Notes under the pieces: generated by a model
What the model was told of the DNA's origin: nothing
Seen by the model: only the letters and a program-made list of their open reading frames with translations
Database searches by the model: none
Position numbers and translations under genes: made by a program
NCBI RefSeq assembly: GCF_002802985.1
Contig: NZ_NVPT01000012.1
Span: forward strand, 1-55,169
Source of the DNA: Geodermatophilus chilensis
Lineage (GTDB): Bacteria; Actinomycetota; Actinomycetes; Mycobacteriales; Geodermatophilaceae
Direction of reading: 5' to 3'
DNA: 55,169 bases
Shown here: positions 8,264 to 17,292 of the stretch, in pieces
Numbering within the stretch: position 1 is the first letter of the stretch
Layout of the letters: the number at the start of each line of letters is the position of its first letter

Positions 8264-8288
8264 GTGGCGCCACTGTGGCACGCGCCAC
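8264..8288. promoter_or_regulatory. Paired dyads, candidate operator of the dehydratase operon
   Basis: A perfect 10-base palindrome GTGGCGCCAC (8264-8273) is followed after one base by a second dyad GTGGC-ACGC-GCCAC (8275-8288). Both use the half-site GTGGC. They lie 33-57 bases upstream of the dehydratase small-subunit start and are a plausible binding site for the GAF/winged-helix regulator encoded nearby. The regulatory role is inferred. Confidence 0.4.
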
Positions 8289-8337
8289 GTTGCACCGACG
8301 TTGCCTTCCGCGACCGCCGCCGGCGGCCTGGCCGTCC

Positions 8338-8356
8338 GGGCAGGTGACACCTGCCC
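8338..8356. promoter_or_regulatory. Perfect 19-base palindrome, candidate operator of the HbpS-like gene
   Basis: GGGCAGGTG-A-CACCTGCCC is perfectly symmetrical about base 8347 and lies 47 bases before the HbpS-like start codon. It could be a regulator site or an RNA hairpin in the 5' leader of that gene. Confidence 0.4.
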
Positions 8357-8403
8357 GATCGGAGAGGTGTCCGGCCCGGCCGCGTGCGGTTTGCTCCCCG
8401 GGC

Positions 8404-8811
8404 ATGGGTGCCTCGCTGACGTACGACTCCGCCCGCCGCGTCCTGGACGCCGGGATCGCCCGCGCCGAGGAGATCGGCCAGCCGATGAACATCGCCGTCG
8501 TCGACGACGGCGGACACCTGCTGGCGTTCGGGCGGATGGACGGCGCGATCAAGGCGAGCATCGACATCTCCACCCGCAAGGCGGTGACCTCGATCCTCAT
8601 GGCCCTGCCCACGGAGGCCCTCACCCCGCTGGTGCAGCCGGGCGCCGAGCTCTACGGGCTCGAGCAGACCGCCGGCGGCCTCGTGACCTTCGGCGGCGGC
8701 GTGCCGCTGTACCGAGACGGCGAGATCGTGGGCGCCGTCGGCGTCAGCGCCGGGTCGGTGGAGCAGGACGTCACCGTCGCGACCGCGGCCGCCGCCGCGC
8801 TGGAGAGCTGA
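8404..8811 (+). CDS. GlcG/HbpS family (DUF336) heme- or cobalamin-binding protein
   Basis: A 135-residue single-domain protein: LTYDSARRVLDAGIARAEEIG, MNIAVVDDGGHLLAFGRMDGA, then TFGGGVPLYRDGEIVGAVGVSAGSVEQD, the classic DUF336 pattern. Relatives are HbpS, GlcG and the C-terminal domain of PduO, the corrinoid adenosyltransferase of diol-using bacteria. Genes of this family commonly accompany B12-dependent dehydratases, and this one is divergent from such an operon. It probably binds a tetrapyrrole or cobalamin and helps maintain the dehydratase, but this is inference. Start chosen at the ATG at 8404 because homology begins directly after it. No signal peptide is seen. Confidence 0.82.
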   Translation: MGASLTYDSARRVLDAGIARAEEIGQPMNIAVVDDGGHLLAFGRMDGAIKASIDISTRKAVTSILMALPTEALTPLVQPGAELYGLEQTAGGLVTFGGGVPLYRDGEIVGAVGVSAGSVEQDVTVATAAAAALES

Positions 8812-8909
8812 GGCCGGCCCCTCCGACCTGCCTTGCTGGCCGGACGGACATGCGTGAGGATCCGCAGCAGGCCGGCGCCACCCGCCCGGCGAGGATGCTC
8901 GGGGGTGTC

Positions 8910-10430
8910 ATGACCCGCTCTGCCCGCCACCGGCTCCCCTGCACCGGCCCGGACGTCGTCGGCACCGATGCCGCCGCCCACGCCCGGCAGCTCGCCGAGA
9001 CCTTCGACGCCGTGCTCGGCAGCAGTCCGGTCCGCCAGGCGCCCCGGCCGGTCGTCTCCGCGTCCTGGGAACGCAGCCTCGCGGCCCGCGTCGACCCCGA
9101 CCGCAGGACGCCGCCGGTGGTGCACGCCCCCGACGAGCTGCGCGACATCCGCTCGGCCCACCCGCTCAACGCCGTCATGCCCCTGGTGCGGAACAGCCTC
9201 GTCGGCATCGCCGAGGAGGCGGTGCACCTGGTGCTCGTCACGGACGCCGCGGGCCACGTCCTCTGGCGGGAGGGCGCCGTCGAGCTGCTCGGCCCCGCCG
9301 ATCGGGTGGGCCTGTTCCCGGGCACCAACTGGAGCGAGGCGGCCATCGGCACCAACGCGATGGGCACCACGCTCGCGGTCGACGCGCCGGTGCAGATCCA
9401 CTCCGCCGAGCACCTGGTCCGCACCTACCACTCCTGGACCTGTGTGGCCGCGCCGGTGCACGACCCCGACACCGGGGCGGTCCTGGGTGCGGTCGACGTC
9501 AGCGGCCCGCTGCGGACCATGCACCCGTCGCTGGCGCAGCTGGTGGCGACCACCGCGCGGCTGGCCGAGACCGAGCTGCGGGTGCGGATGGCCGAGGCCG
9601 ACCAGCGCTTCCTGCTGCGGAACACGCCGCACCTCACCCACCTGCGGGGCGTGGCCGGCGCGCTCGTCACCCCCACCGGCCGGGTGCTGGCCACCGAGCC
9701 CTCCCGCGGGTGGCCCGAACGCGTGGACCTCGACGGGGTGGGCGAGCAGGTCCTGCTGCCCGACGGCCGGGAGGCGCTGGTCGAACCCCTCGCCGAGGGC
9801 TACCTGCTCCGGGCCGCGCAGCGCCCCTCCCGGGCGGCCGGCCCCGCGCGCTCGTCGGCGCTGTCGCTCCGGGTCACAGGCAACGGCGCACCGAGTGCGG
9901 TGCTCGACGGTCGCGCCGTCCCCCTGCCGCTGCGGGCGGCGGAGATCCTCACCGCCCTCGCCCTGCACCCCGAGGGGCTCACCGGGGAACAGTTGGCCTA
10001 CCTGCTCTACGGGGACGACGGCAACCAGACGACCGTGCGCGTGCAGGTGCGCCGGCTGCGCTCGCTCATCGGCGCCGACGTGCTGCGCACGCGGCCCTAC
10101 CGGCTCGTGGGCGCGGTGGACAGCGACTTCGGCTCGGCCCGCCGTGCTCTCCGGGCCGGGGAGGTGGCCACCGCCCTGCGGGCGTGCGCCGGCCCCCTGC
10201 TGCCGCGATCGGACGCGACGGAGATCCGGCAGCTGCGCGAGGAGCTGACCGCCGGGCTGCGTGCCGCGGTGCTGGCCGCCCGTGACGTGGGCCTGCTGCA
10301 CGCGTTCGTGCTGCACCCCCAGGGGCAGGACGACCTGGACGCCCACGACCGCCTGCTCGCCCTGCTGCCGGCCGGGGACCCGCGGGCGGCGGGTGTGGCC
10401 CTGCGCGCGGCCCGGCTGCGCGCCGAGTGA
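8910..10430 (+). CDS. GAF-domain transcriptional regulator with C-terminal winged helix (AcoR/DhaR-like sensor without AAA+)
   Basis: A protein of 506 residues if it starts at ATG 8910 (8895 and 8850 are in-frame alternatives). The N-terminal half resembles the sensor region of AcoR/DhaR activators: VVSASWERSLAARVDPDRRTPP, then HPLNAVMPLVRNSLVGIAEEAVHLVLVTDAAGHVLWREG and a GAF region with GTNWSEAAIGTNAMGTTLAV and EHLVRTYHSWTCVAAPVHDPDTGAVLGAVDVSG. The sigma-54 AAA+ domain of DhaR is absent. Instead the C-terminal part (about 320-400) has RAVPLPLRAAEILTALALHPEGLTGEQLAYLLYGDD-NQTTVRVQVRRLRSLIG, a winged-helix DNA-binding fold. It probably controls the adjacent dehydratase operon in response to substrate or aldehyde. 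Confidence 0.85.
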   Translation: MTRSARHRLPCTGPDVVGTDAAAHARQLAETFDAVLGSSPVRQAPRPVVSASWERSLAARVDPDRRTPPVVHAPDELRDIRSAHPLNAVMPLVRNSLVGIAEEAVHLVLVTDAAGHVLWREGAVELLGPADRVGLFPGTNWSEAAIGTNAMGTTLAVDAPVQIHSAEHLVRTYHSWTCVAAPVHDPDTGAVLGAVDVSGPLRTMHPSLAQLVATTARLAETELRVRMAEADQRFLLRNTPHLTHLRGVAGALVTPTGRVLATEPSRGWPERVDLDGVGEQVLLPDGREALVEPLAEGYLLRAAQRPSRAAGPARSSALSLRVTGNGAPSAVLDGRAVPLPLRAAEILTALALHPEGLTGEQLAYLLYGDDGNQTTVRVQVRRLRSLIGADVLRTRPYRLVGAVDSDFGSARRALRAGEVATALRACAGPLLPRSDATEIRQLREELTAGLRAAVLAARDVGLLHAFVLHPQGQDDLDAHDRLLALLPAGDPRAAGVALRAARLRAE

Positions 10431-10449
10431 GGGGGTCGGCTCCACTCGT

Positions 10450-10506
10450 CGAGTGGTGAGGTGGCGTGGCTTCAGGGCGCGTGAGACCACGCCAACTCGC
10501 CACTCG
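10450..10506. terminator. Inverted repeat between convergent genes (GAGT-G-GAGTTGGCGTGG family)
   Basis: The left arm 10450-10469 (CGAGTGGTGAGGTGGCGTGG) pairs with the right arm 10487-10506 with two mismatches. It sits between the regulator gene end (10430) and the end of the opposing HAD gene (10522), so it may terminate both transcripts. Its outer sequence resembles the repeats at 17205-17280. Confidence 0.5.
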
Positions 10507-10521
10507 GCGCCGGACGGGCCA

Positions 10522-11325
10522 TCACAACGCGGAGAGGAAGGCCGCGACGCCGTCGTCCTCGTTGGTGGCGGTCACGTCGGTGGCCGCGGCGAGCAGGTCG
10601 GGGTGGGCGTGCGCCATGGCCACGGCCCGGCCGCCGCCCTCGCGCACCCAGTCGAAGGCGGCGATGTCGTTGGGCATGTCGCCGAAGACGACGACGTCCT
10701 CGGGACCGATGCCGTGCTCGGCGGCCACCTTCGCGATGCCGGTGGCCTTGGTGACGCCGCGCGCGGAGATCTCGGCCAGGGCGTCGGTGGAGGAGTTGGT
10801 GACCGTCGCGGCGTCTCCCACGACCTGCTCCACCAGCGCGACGAACTCGTCGCGGGGCAGCGTCTCGTGGCGGGCCAGCAGCTTGGCCACCGGCGCGGAC
10901 ACCATCTCCTCCAGCGTCGCCACCGCCACGCCGGGCGCGTCGACGTCCCACCGGGGCTGGTAGACCGGCTCGTGACGGAACTCCAGGCCGTACTCGACGG
11001 CGAACCAGGTGTCGGGCCGGTGCCGGCGCAGCCCGGCGGTGACCTGCTGCAGCACCGCCGGCTCCAGGGCGTCCTCCTCGAGCACCTCGAAGCCGGCCAG
11101 GTCCAGCAGGACGGCGCCGTTGCAGCACACGGCGGTGCCGTACCGCAGCACCTCGCGGATGCGCACCATCCAGCGCGGCGGGCGGCCGGTGGCCAGGACG
11201 ACCGGCACGCCCTCGGCGCGCCAGCGCTCCAGCTCGGCGACCGTCGCGTCGCTGACGGTGTCGTCGCCGTGCAGCAGCGTGCCGTCCATGTCGCTGGCGA
11301 TCAGCCGCGGTCTCCAGTCAGACAT
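10522..11325 (-). CDS. HAD-superfamily hydrolase, Cof-type (IIB)
   Basis: A 267-residue Cof-like phosphatase. Motif I is ASDMDGTLL (Asp12 and Asp14 as nucleophile and acid), motif II is VVLATGRPP, the conserved lysine lies in GVTKATGIAKVA, and motif IV is [14 protein letters not shown] type II cap lies between motifs II and IV. Such enzymes dephosphorylate sugar phosphates, flavin precursors or other small phosphorylated metabolites; the substrate is not evident. It follows a paralogous HAD gene by 11 bases and ends the serS-HAD-HAD operon. Confidence 0.88.
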   Translation of the reverse strand: MSDWRPRLIASDMDGTLLHGDDTVSDATVAELERWRAEGVPVVLATGRPPRWMVRIREVLRYGTAVCCNGAVLLDLAGFEVLEEDALEPAVLQQVTAGLRRHRPDTWFAVEYGLEFRHEPVYQPRWDVDAPGVAVATLEEMVSAPVAKLLARHETLPRDEFVALVEQVVGDAATVTNSSTDALAEISARGVTKATGIAKVAAEHGIGPEDVVVFGDMPNDIAAFDWVREGGGRAVAMAHAHPDLLAAATDVTATNEDDGVAAFLSAL

Positions 11326-11336
11326 CGCGCACCCGG

Positions 11337-12263
11337 TCAGACACCCGGTCGCCTCCCGTCGAGCAGGGCCTCCAGGTAGCGCGCGACGCCGTCGGCGTCG
11401 TGCCCGCTGGTGACCAGTGGGGTGGCCGCCCGGACGGCGGGGTGCGCGTTGGCGACCGCGACCGCCCGCCCACCGGCGTCGCGCACCGCCTCGATCATGG
11501 GCAGGTCGTTGGGCATGTCGCCGAAGACCAGCACGTCGCCGAAGCCGACGCCGTAGCGCTCGAGCGCGATGGCCAGCCCGGTCGCCTTGGTGATCCCCGG
11601 CGGCAGCACCTCGATGAAGCCCAGCCCGGCGTGGGTGACCTCGGCCCGGGCCGGGTCGACCACCTCGCGGGCGCGGGCGAGCAGCTCGTCCTGGCCCAGG
11701 GTCGAGGAGCGCAGGAAGACCTTCAGCACCGCCCCGGTGGGCAGCACCTGGTGCCGCGGCAGCAGGTGCGCGGGCTCCGGGTAGGGCCAGTCGAAGCCGT
11801 GCTGCACCCGCAGTGGCGAGTGCACCTCGCCCTGCTCGGCGGCGTCCTCCACGGCGAGGATGAGCTCACCGGCGACCGACTCGATCCGCTCGATGACCGC
11901 GGTCGCCTGCTCGCGCGGCAGGCCCACCGTGCGCAGCACCTCGTCGCGCTCCAGGTCGACGACGAACCCGCCCTGGGCGAGGACGGCGATGCCCCGCCCG
12001 TCGAGCGCGGCACAGACGCTGTCGAACAGCCGCGGACCGCGGCCGGTCACCCCGACCACCGGGATGCCTGCGTCCCAGCAGGCGGTCAGCGCCGTCCGGG
12101 TGCGCGCGCTGACCTCGCCGTCGGAGCTGAGCAGCGTGCCGTCGAGGTCGCTGGCGACCAGCTTCGGTCGCCAGGCGCCGAGGTCGCCGAGCTCGACGAC
12201 GTCGTCCGCCCGGGCGCCGGCGGTGCCGGTGCTGGGCAGCACGCCCGGCCGGTCAGCCGTCAT
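11337..12263 (-). CDS. HAD-superfamily hydrolase, Cof-type (IIB), second copy
   Basis: A 308-residue paralogue of the preceding HAD gene, with an extra ~30-residue N-terminus before [15 protein letters not shown] (Asp39, Asp41). It retains [11 protein letters not shown], the lysine in [38 protein letters not shown] and a C2-type cap. The ATG at 12263 overlaps the serS stop codon (ATGA), so translation is coupled to seryl-tRNA synthetase. The two HAD genes look like a tandem duplication followed by divergence. Function is a small-molecule phosphatase of unknown substrate. Confidence 0.88.
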   Translation of the reverse strand: MTADRPGVLPSTGTAGARADDVVELGDLGAWRPKLVASDLDGTLLSSDGEVSARTRTALTACWDAGIPVVGVTGRGPRLFDSVCAALDGRGIAVLAQGGFVVDLERDEVLRTVGLPREQATAVIERIESVAGELILAVEDAAEQGEVHSPLRVQHGFDWPYPEPAHLLPRHQVLPTGAVLKVFLRSSTLGQDELLARAREVVDPARAEVTHAGLGFIEVLPPGITKATGLAIALERYGVGFGDVLVFGDMPNDLPMIEAVRDAGGRAVAVANAHPAVRAATPLVTSGHDADGVARYLEALLDGRRPGV

Positions 12264-13555
12264 GCGACCGGCGCCGGCGCCACGAGCGTCATGCCGAGGG
12301 TGAGGGCCTCGACGCCGCCCAGCCACGGGCGCAGCGCCTTCGGCACGTACACCGACCCGTCGGCGCGCTGGTGCACCTCGAGCAGACAGGCGATGGTGCG
12401 GGCGACCGCGCAGAGGGTGCCGTTGAGCGTGGCCGCGGTCCGGTTCTTGCCGTCGGCGTCCCGGTAGCGGGTGTTCAGCCGCCGGGCCTGGAAGGTGGTG
12501 CAGTCCGAGGTGCTGGTCAGCTCCCGGTAGGTGCCCTGGCTGGGGAACCACGCCTCGATGTCGTACTTGCGGGCCGCGCTGGTGCCCAGGTCGCCGGCGG
12601 CGATGTCGACCACCCGGTAGGGCAGCTCGAGGGCCTGCAGGAACTCCTCCTCCCAGGCCAGCAGCCGCCGGTGCTCCTCGGCGGCCTCCTCGGGCCGGCA
12701 GAAGCTGAACATCTCGACCTTGTCGAACCAGTGCACGCGGATGATGCCGCGGGTGTCCTTGCCGTAGGAGCCGGCCTCGCGGCGGAAGCAGGACGACCAG
12801 CCGGCGTAGCGCAGCGGCCCGGCGGACAGGTCGAGCACCTCGTTGCTGCGCATCCCCGCCAGGGCGACCTCGGAGGTGCCGACGAGGTAGAGGTCGTCGC
12901 GCTCGACCCGGTAGACCTCCTCGTCGTGCTCGCCGAGGAAGCCGGTGCCCTCCATCGCCTCGGGGCGCACCAGCGCCGGGGCGACGACGGGGGTGAACCC
13001 GGCCGTGACCGCCTGGCCGATCGCCAGCTGGGCGAGGGCGAACTCGAGCATCGCGCCCGGGCCGGTGAGGAAGTAGAAGCGGGCGCCGGAGACCTTGGCG
13101 CCGCGCTCCATGTCGATCGCGCCGAGCGCCTCGCCGATCTCCAGGTGGTCGCGCACCGGGAAGTCGTGGGTGGGCACCTCGCCGACGGTGCGCAGCGTCA
13201 CCGCGTCGTCCTCACCGCCGGGCGGGACGCCGTCGTGCACCACGTTCGGGATGCGCAGGTGCGCCTCGCGCAGCGCCGCGTCGGCCGCCCGCAGCGCCTC
13301 CTCGGCCTCCTTGACCGCGGCGGCGAGGGCGCGGGCCCGCTCGAGGACGGCGGGCCGCTCCTCCGGTGACGCCTTCTTCACCGCCTGCGAGGCCGCCTTC
13401 TGCTCGGCACGCAGGTCGTCGGTGCGCTTCACGGCGTCGCGGCGGGAGGCGTCGGCGGCGAGCAGCTCGTCGACCCGGGACTCGTCGGCCCCGCGGGCTC
13501 GCTGGCTGGCCTTCACGAGGTCGGGGTGCTCACGCACCAGGCGCAGGTCGATCAC
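12260..13555 (-). CDS. serS: Seryl-tRNA synthetase
   Basis: A 431-residue class II aminoacyl-tRNA synthetase. The N-terminal coiled-coil arm that grips tRNA-Ser covers about residues 25-110 (rich in Lys, Glu, Ala). The catalytic core follows with [23 protein letters not shown], the TSEVAL segment, motif 2 in [35 protein letters not shown], and motif 3 near the end ([19 protein letters not shown]). It charges tRNA-Ser and supplies substrate for selenocysteine formation where present. The GTG at 13555 ([17 protein letters not shown]) begins the conserved N-terminus. Downstream it overlaps a HAD hydrolase gene by 4 bases. Confidence 0.96.
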   Translation of the reverse strand: MIDLRLVREHPDLVKASQRARGADESRVDELLAADASRRDAVKRTDDLRAEQKAASQAVKKASPEERPAVLERARALAAAVKEAEEALRAADAALREAHLRIPNVVHDGVPPGGEDDAVTLRTVGEVPTHDFPVRDHLEIGEALGAIDMERGAKVSGARFYFLTGPGAMLEFALAQLAIGQAVTAGFTPVVAPALVRPEAMEGTGFLGEHDEEVYRVERDDLYLVGTSEVALAGMRSNEVLDLSAGPLRYAGWSSCFRREAGSYGKDTRGIIRVHWFDKVEMFSFCRPEEAAEEHRRLLAWEEEFLQALELPYRVVDIAAGDLGTSAARKYDIEAWFPSQGTYRELTSTSDCTTFQARRLNTRYRDADGKNRTAATLNGTLCAVARTIACLLEVHQRADGSVYVPKALRPWLGGVEALTLGMTLVAPAPVA

Positions 13556-13581
13556 TCTGCCCAGTCTGTCATCCTCCGGAT

Positions 13582-13720
13582 GACACCGCGGCCAGGTGCC
13601 GTCCCCGACCGACGCCGAGCCCCAGACACCCGCCCCGCTCGGGGAAGCCTCCGGCCCCCCACTCCCAGGGACCGACACCGCGGCCAGGAGCCGTCCCCGA
13701 CCGACGCCGAGCCCGTCCAG
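13582..13720. repeat. GACACCGCGGCCAGG intergenic repeat, copies 2 and 3
   Basis: Copy 2 (about 13582-13670) and copy 3 (13674-13720) begin GACACCGCGGCCAGG(T/A)GCC and share CGTCCCCGACCGACGCCGAGCCC, given here as blocks. Copy 2 continues with the CCTCCGGCCCCCCACTCC tail seen in copy 1 at 3117-3200. They lie upstream of serS, between it and the receiver-Hpt remnant. No coding function is seen. Confidence 0.65.
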
Positions 13721-13741
13721 CACGCACGCCACGGGCGGCAC

Positions 13742-14287
13742 TCAGGTGGCCGGTCCACCCGGCCCGACACCGGCGAGCAGCTCGGTGACCGCGGCCCGCA
13801 CCCGGGAGCGCTCCCGGTCCAGGGTGGCCAGCGCGTCGCCCACGGCGAGGGCGACCGGGTCGACGGTCTCCAGGCTGTGGCAGACCTGCGCCAGCGCGGT
13901 CGCGCCCAGCGCCGCGCTGCTGCCCTTGAGCCCGTGCGCGAGCCGGGGCACCGAGCCCTCGTCGTCCACCGACCAGGAGGGCCGGTCGGCGGCGGCCACG
14001 ATGGCGGTGACCGCGTCGTCGAGGGTGGCGAGGTAGCGGGTGTAGAGGTGCGCGAAGGCCTCGTCGCCGAGGTCGCGCAGGTCCTCGACGGTGTCGGGGT
14101 CGAGGACCGCCTCCGGCTCCGGTGCCGGGGCGGCCGGCGCGGGGGACGGCGGCAGGACGACCTCGTCCAGGGTGTCCCGCAGCGTGGCCATCCGGATCGG
14201 CTTGGTCAGGAACCCGTCGGCGCCGACCTCGAGGAAGGCCGTGCGGTCTGCGGCGAGCACGCTCGCGGTCACCGCGTAGACCCGCGC
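13742..14287 (-). pseudogene. 5'-truncated response-regulator/Hpt gene (hybrid histidine kinase remnant)
   Basis: The C-terminal end of a hybrid sensor or response regulator. It opens abruptly inside a receiver domain at ARVYAVTASVLAADRTAFLEVGADGFLTKPIRMATL (beta-4 onward, with the conserved TA and KP), then has a Pro/Ala linker and an Hpt domain containing LAHGLKGSSAALGA with the phosphoryl-accepting His. The front of the receiver (the phospho-accepting Asp) and any kinase part are missing. At about 14,287 it abuts, head to head, the tail of an unrelated glycosyltransferase-like gene on the other strand. Both genes have lost their 5' ends, which points to a deletion junction or a misassembly. 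Confidence 0.75.
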
Positions 14288-14533
14288 CTGTCGACGGCCG
14301 CCGTCGCGGTCGAGGAGTTCTCCTACGCCCGCTACACGCGCGGCCGGGAGGTCGGCGTGCTGCTGCTCGGCGGGCTGCTGGAGAACGTCGGCTACCGGCA
14401 GGTGCACGCCTGGTTCCAGCTGCGCGGGCTGGTCGCCGCCCTCACGCGCCGCACCCCGGTGTGGACGGCGATGCCGCGCACCGGCTTCACCGAGCCCGAG
14501 CCGATCACCGTGGAGCCTGCCGCGGCCACCTGA
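14288..14533 (+). pseudogene. C-terminal remnant of a glycosyltransferase-like membrane protein
   Basis: The frame reads LSTAAVAVEEFSYARYTRGREVGVLL, LGGLLENVGYRQVHAWFQLRGL and RTPVWTAMPRTGF and then stops at 14533. This resembles the very C-terminus of family 2 glycosyltransferase/membrane proteins, which end with a membrane helix plus a PVWG-MTRTGF-like tail. Only about 80 residues remain, with no start codon at a sensible place. Identification is by pattern memory and is moderately secure. Confidence 0.55.
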
Positions 14534-16407
<1,874 letters not shown>

Positions 16408-16431
16408 GCGGCGGTTTCCGCGGAAATGGCC
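16408..16431. repeat. TTTCCGCGGAAA palindrome, copy 1
   Basis: The 12-base core palindrome is at 16415-16426, flanked by GCGG and TGGC, immediately after the metallopeptidase stop codon. The same core with similar flanks is found at 44387-44418 and 53998-54029. It may act as a weak terminator or be a short repetitive palindrome. Confidence 0.6.
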
Positions 16432-16460
16432 GGAAGGGGCCCCGCGTACCGTGATCACCC

Positions 16461-16790
16461 GTGGCTGACGTCAAGGGCAGCGGACTGCCGATCAAGATGC
16501 TGCACGACCGCATCCTGGTGTCGCTGCGCAGGGAGGACGGCGAGCGCCGCTCCAGTGGCGGCATCCTCATCCCGGCGACCGCGCAGGTGGCCAAGCGGCT
16601 GGTCTGGGGCGAGGCACGCGGCGTCGGGTCGAGCGTGCGCCAGGTGAAGGTCGGCGACCAGGTGCTCTTCTCCCCCGAGGACCAGCACGAGGTCGAGGTG
16701 CACGGCGAGGAGCTGATCATCCTGCGCGAGCGCGACGTGCACGCCGTCGCCGCCGAGCGGATCGAGGAAGCGACCGGCCTCTACCTCTGA
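16461..16790 (+). CDS. GroES-like co-chaperonin (Cpn10 family)
   Basis: A 109-residue protein with the GroES beta-barrel pattern: IKMLHDRILVSLRREDGERRSSGGILIPATAQ, GEARGVGSSVRQVKVGDQVLFSPEDQHEVEVHGEELIILRERDVHAV. The SSGGILIP segment corresponds to the mobile loop that contacts GroEL. It differs clearly from a housekeeping GroES, and no groEL gene is adjacent, so it may be an accessory co-chaperonin. GTG at 16461 is the start; a TACCGT box 8 bases upstream suggests a leaderless message. Confidence 0.82.
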   Translation: MADVKGSGLPIKMLHDRILVSLRREDGERRSSGGILIPATAQVAKRLVWGEARGVGSSVRQVKVGDQVLFSPEDQHEVEVHGEELIILRERDVHAVAAERIEEATGLYL

Positions 16791-16837
16791 GGGGTCGCCC
16801 GGGGTGTGCACAGCGCTCAGCCGGGAACGGCCCGGGC

Positions 16838-17186
16838 GTGGCGCACGATCACGTCGATCATCTGCTCGAGGAACCGGCGGACGACGGCCAGTCGCTGCGG
16901 CACGGCACGCGGGACGGCGTCCTGCGGGCGCTGGCCGTCACCGGCGGGGTCATCACCAGCGCCGGGCTGGTCCTGGCGGCGACCTTCGGCGCTGTCGGTG
17001 CTGCCGCTGCTGTTCCTCGTCCAGCTGGCGTTCCTGGTCGGCTTCGGCGTCCTGCTCGACACCTTCGTCGTCCGCTCGCTCGTGGTGCCCTCGGCGGTGA
17101 CGCTGCTGGGCGACCGCACCTGGTGGCCCGGCCGGCTGGCGCGCAGGCAGGAGCCCGAACCCGACCGCGAACTCGAACGGGTGTAG
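16838..17186 (+). pseudogene. C-terminal remnant of an MMPL/RND-family transporter, frameshifted
   Basis: One frame reads RDGVLRALAVTGGVITSAGLVLAATF. About base 16990 it must shift to read SALSVLPLLFLVQLAFLVGFGVLLDTFVVRSLVVPSAVTLLGDRTWWP. Joined, these match the last membrane helices of MMPL lipid transporters. The break is a single extra base near TTCGGCGCTG. More than 80 percent of a normal MMPL gene is missing upstream, so this is a remnant even if the frameshift is a sequencing error. Confidence 0.75.
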
Positions 17187-17204
17187 CCGACCCACCGGGG
17201 CTCC

Positions 17205-17280
17205 CGGCCGACTGAGCAGTTGCGGTCGACGACACGGCGGGACACGCCGGGCCGAGCAACACCAACTGCGCACTCGGCCG
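17205..17280. terminator. Long imperfect inverted repeat with GCAGTTG/CAACTGCGC arms
   Basis: The left arm 17205-17226 pairs with the right arm 17259-17280 with about four mismatches. The core AACTGCGCACTCGG recurs in related form at 10487-10506 and 36979-36995. It lies between the MMPL remnant and the converging end of pheA and could act as a bidirectional terminator. Confidence 0.5.
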
Positions 17281-17292
17281 ATCCGGGCGCGC

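Noticed and set aside
8338-8356. Resemblance of the GCAGGTGACACCTGCC palindrome to the B12 box of cobalamin riboswitches next to a B12-dependent enzyme
   Set aside because: The match is partial and explained by symmetry. The remaining ~150 bases of a cobalamin riboswitch are not recognisable in the gap, and it lies only about 50 bases from the HbpS-like start.
14290-14295. GTCGAC (SalI) at the junction of the two truncated genes as a cloning scar
   Set aside because: GTCGAC is very common in this GC-rich sequence, so its presence at the junction has no evidential weight by itself.
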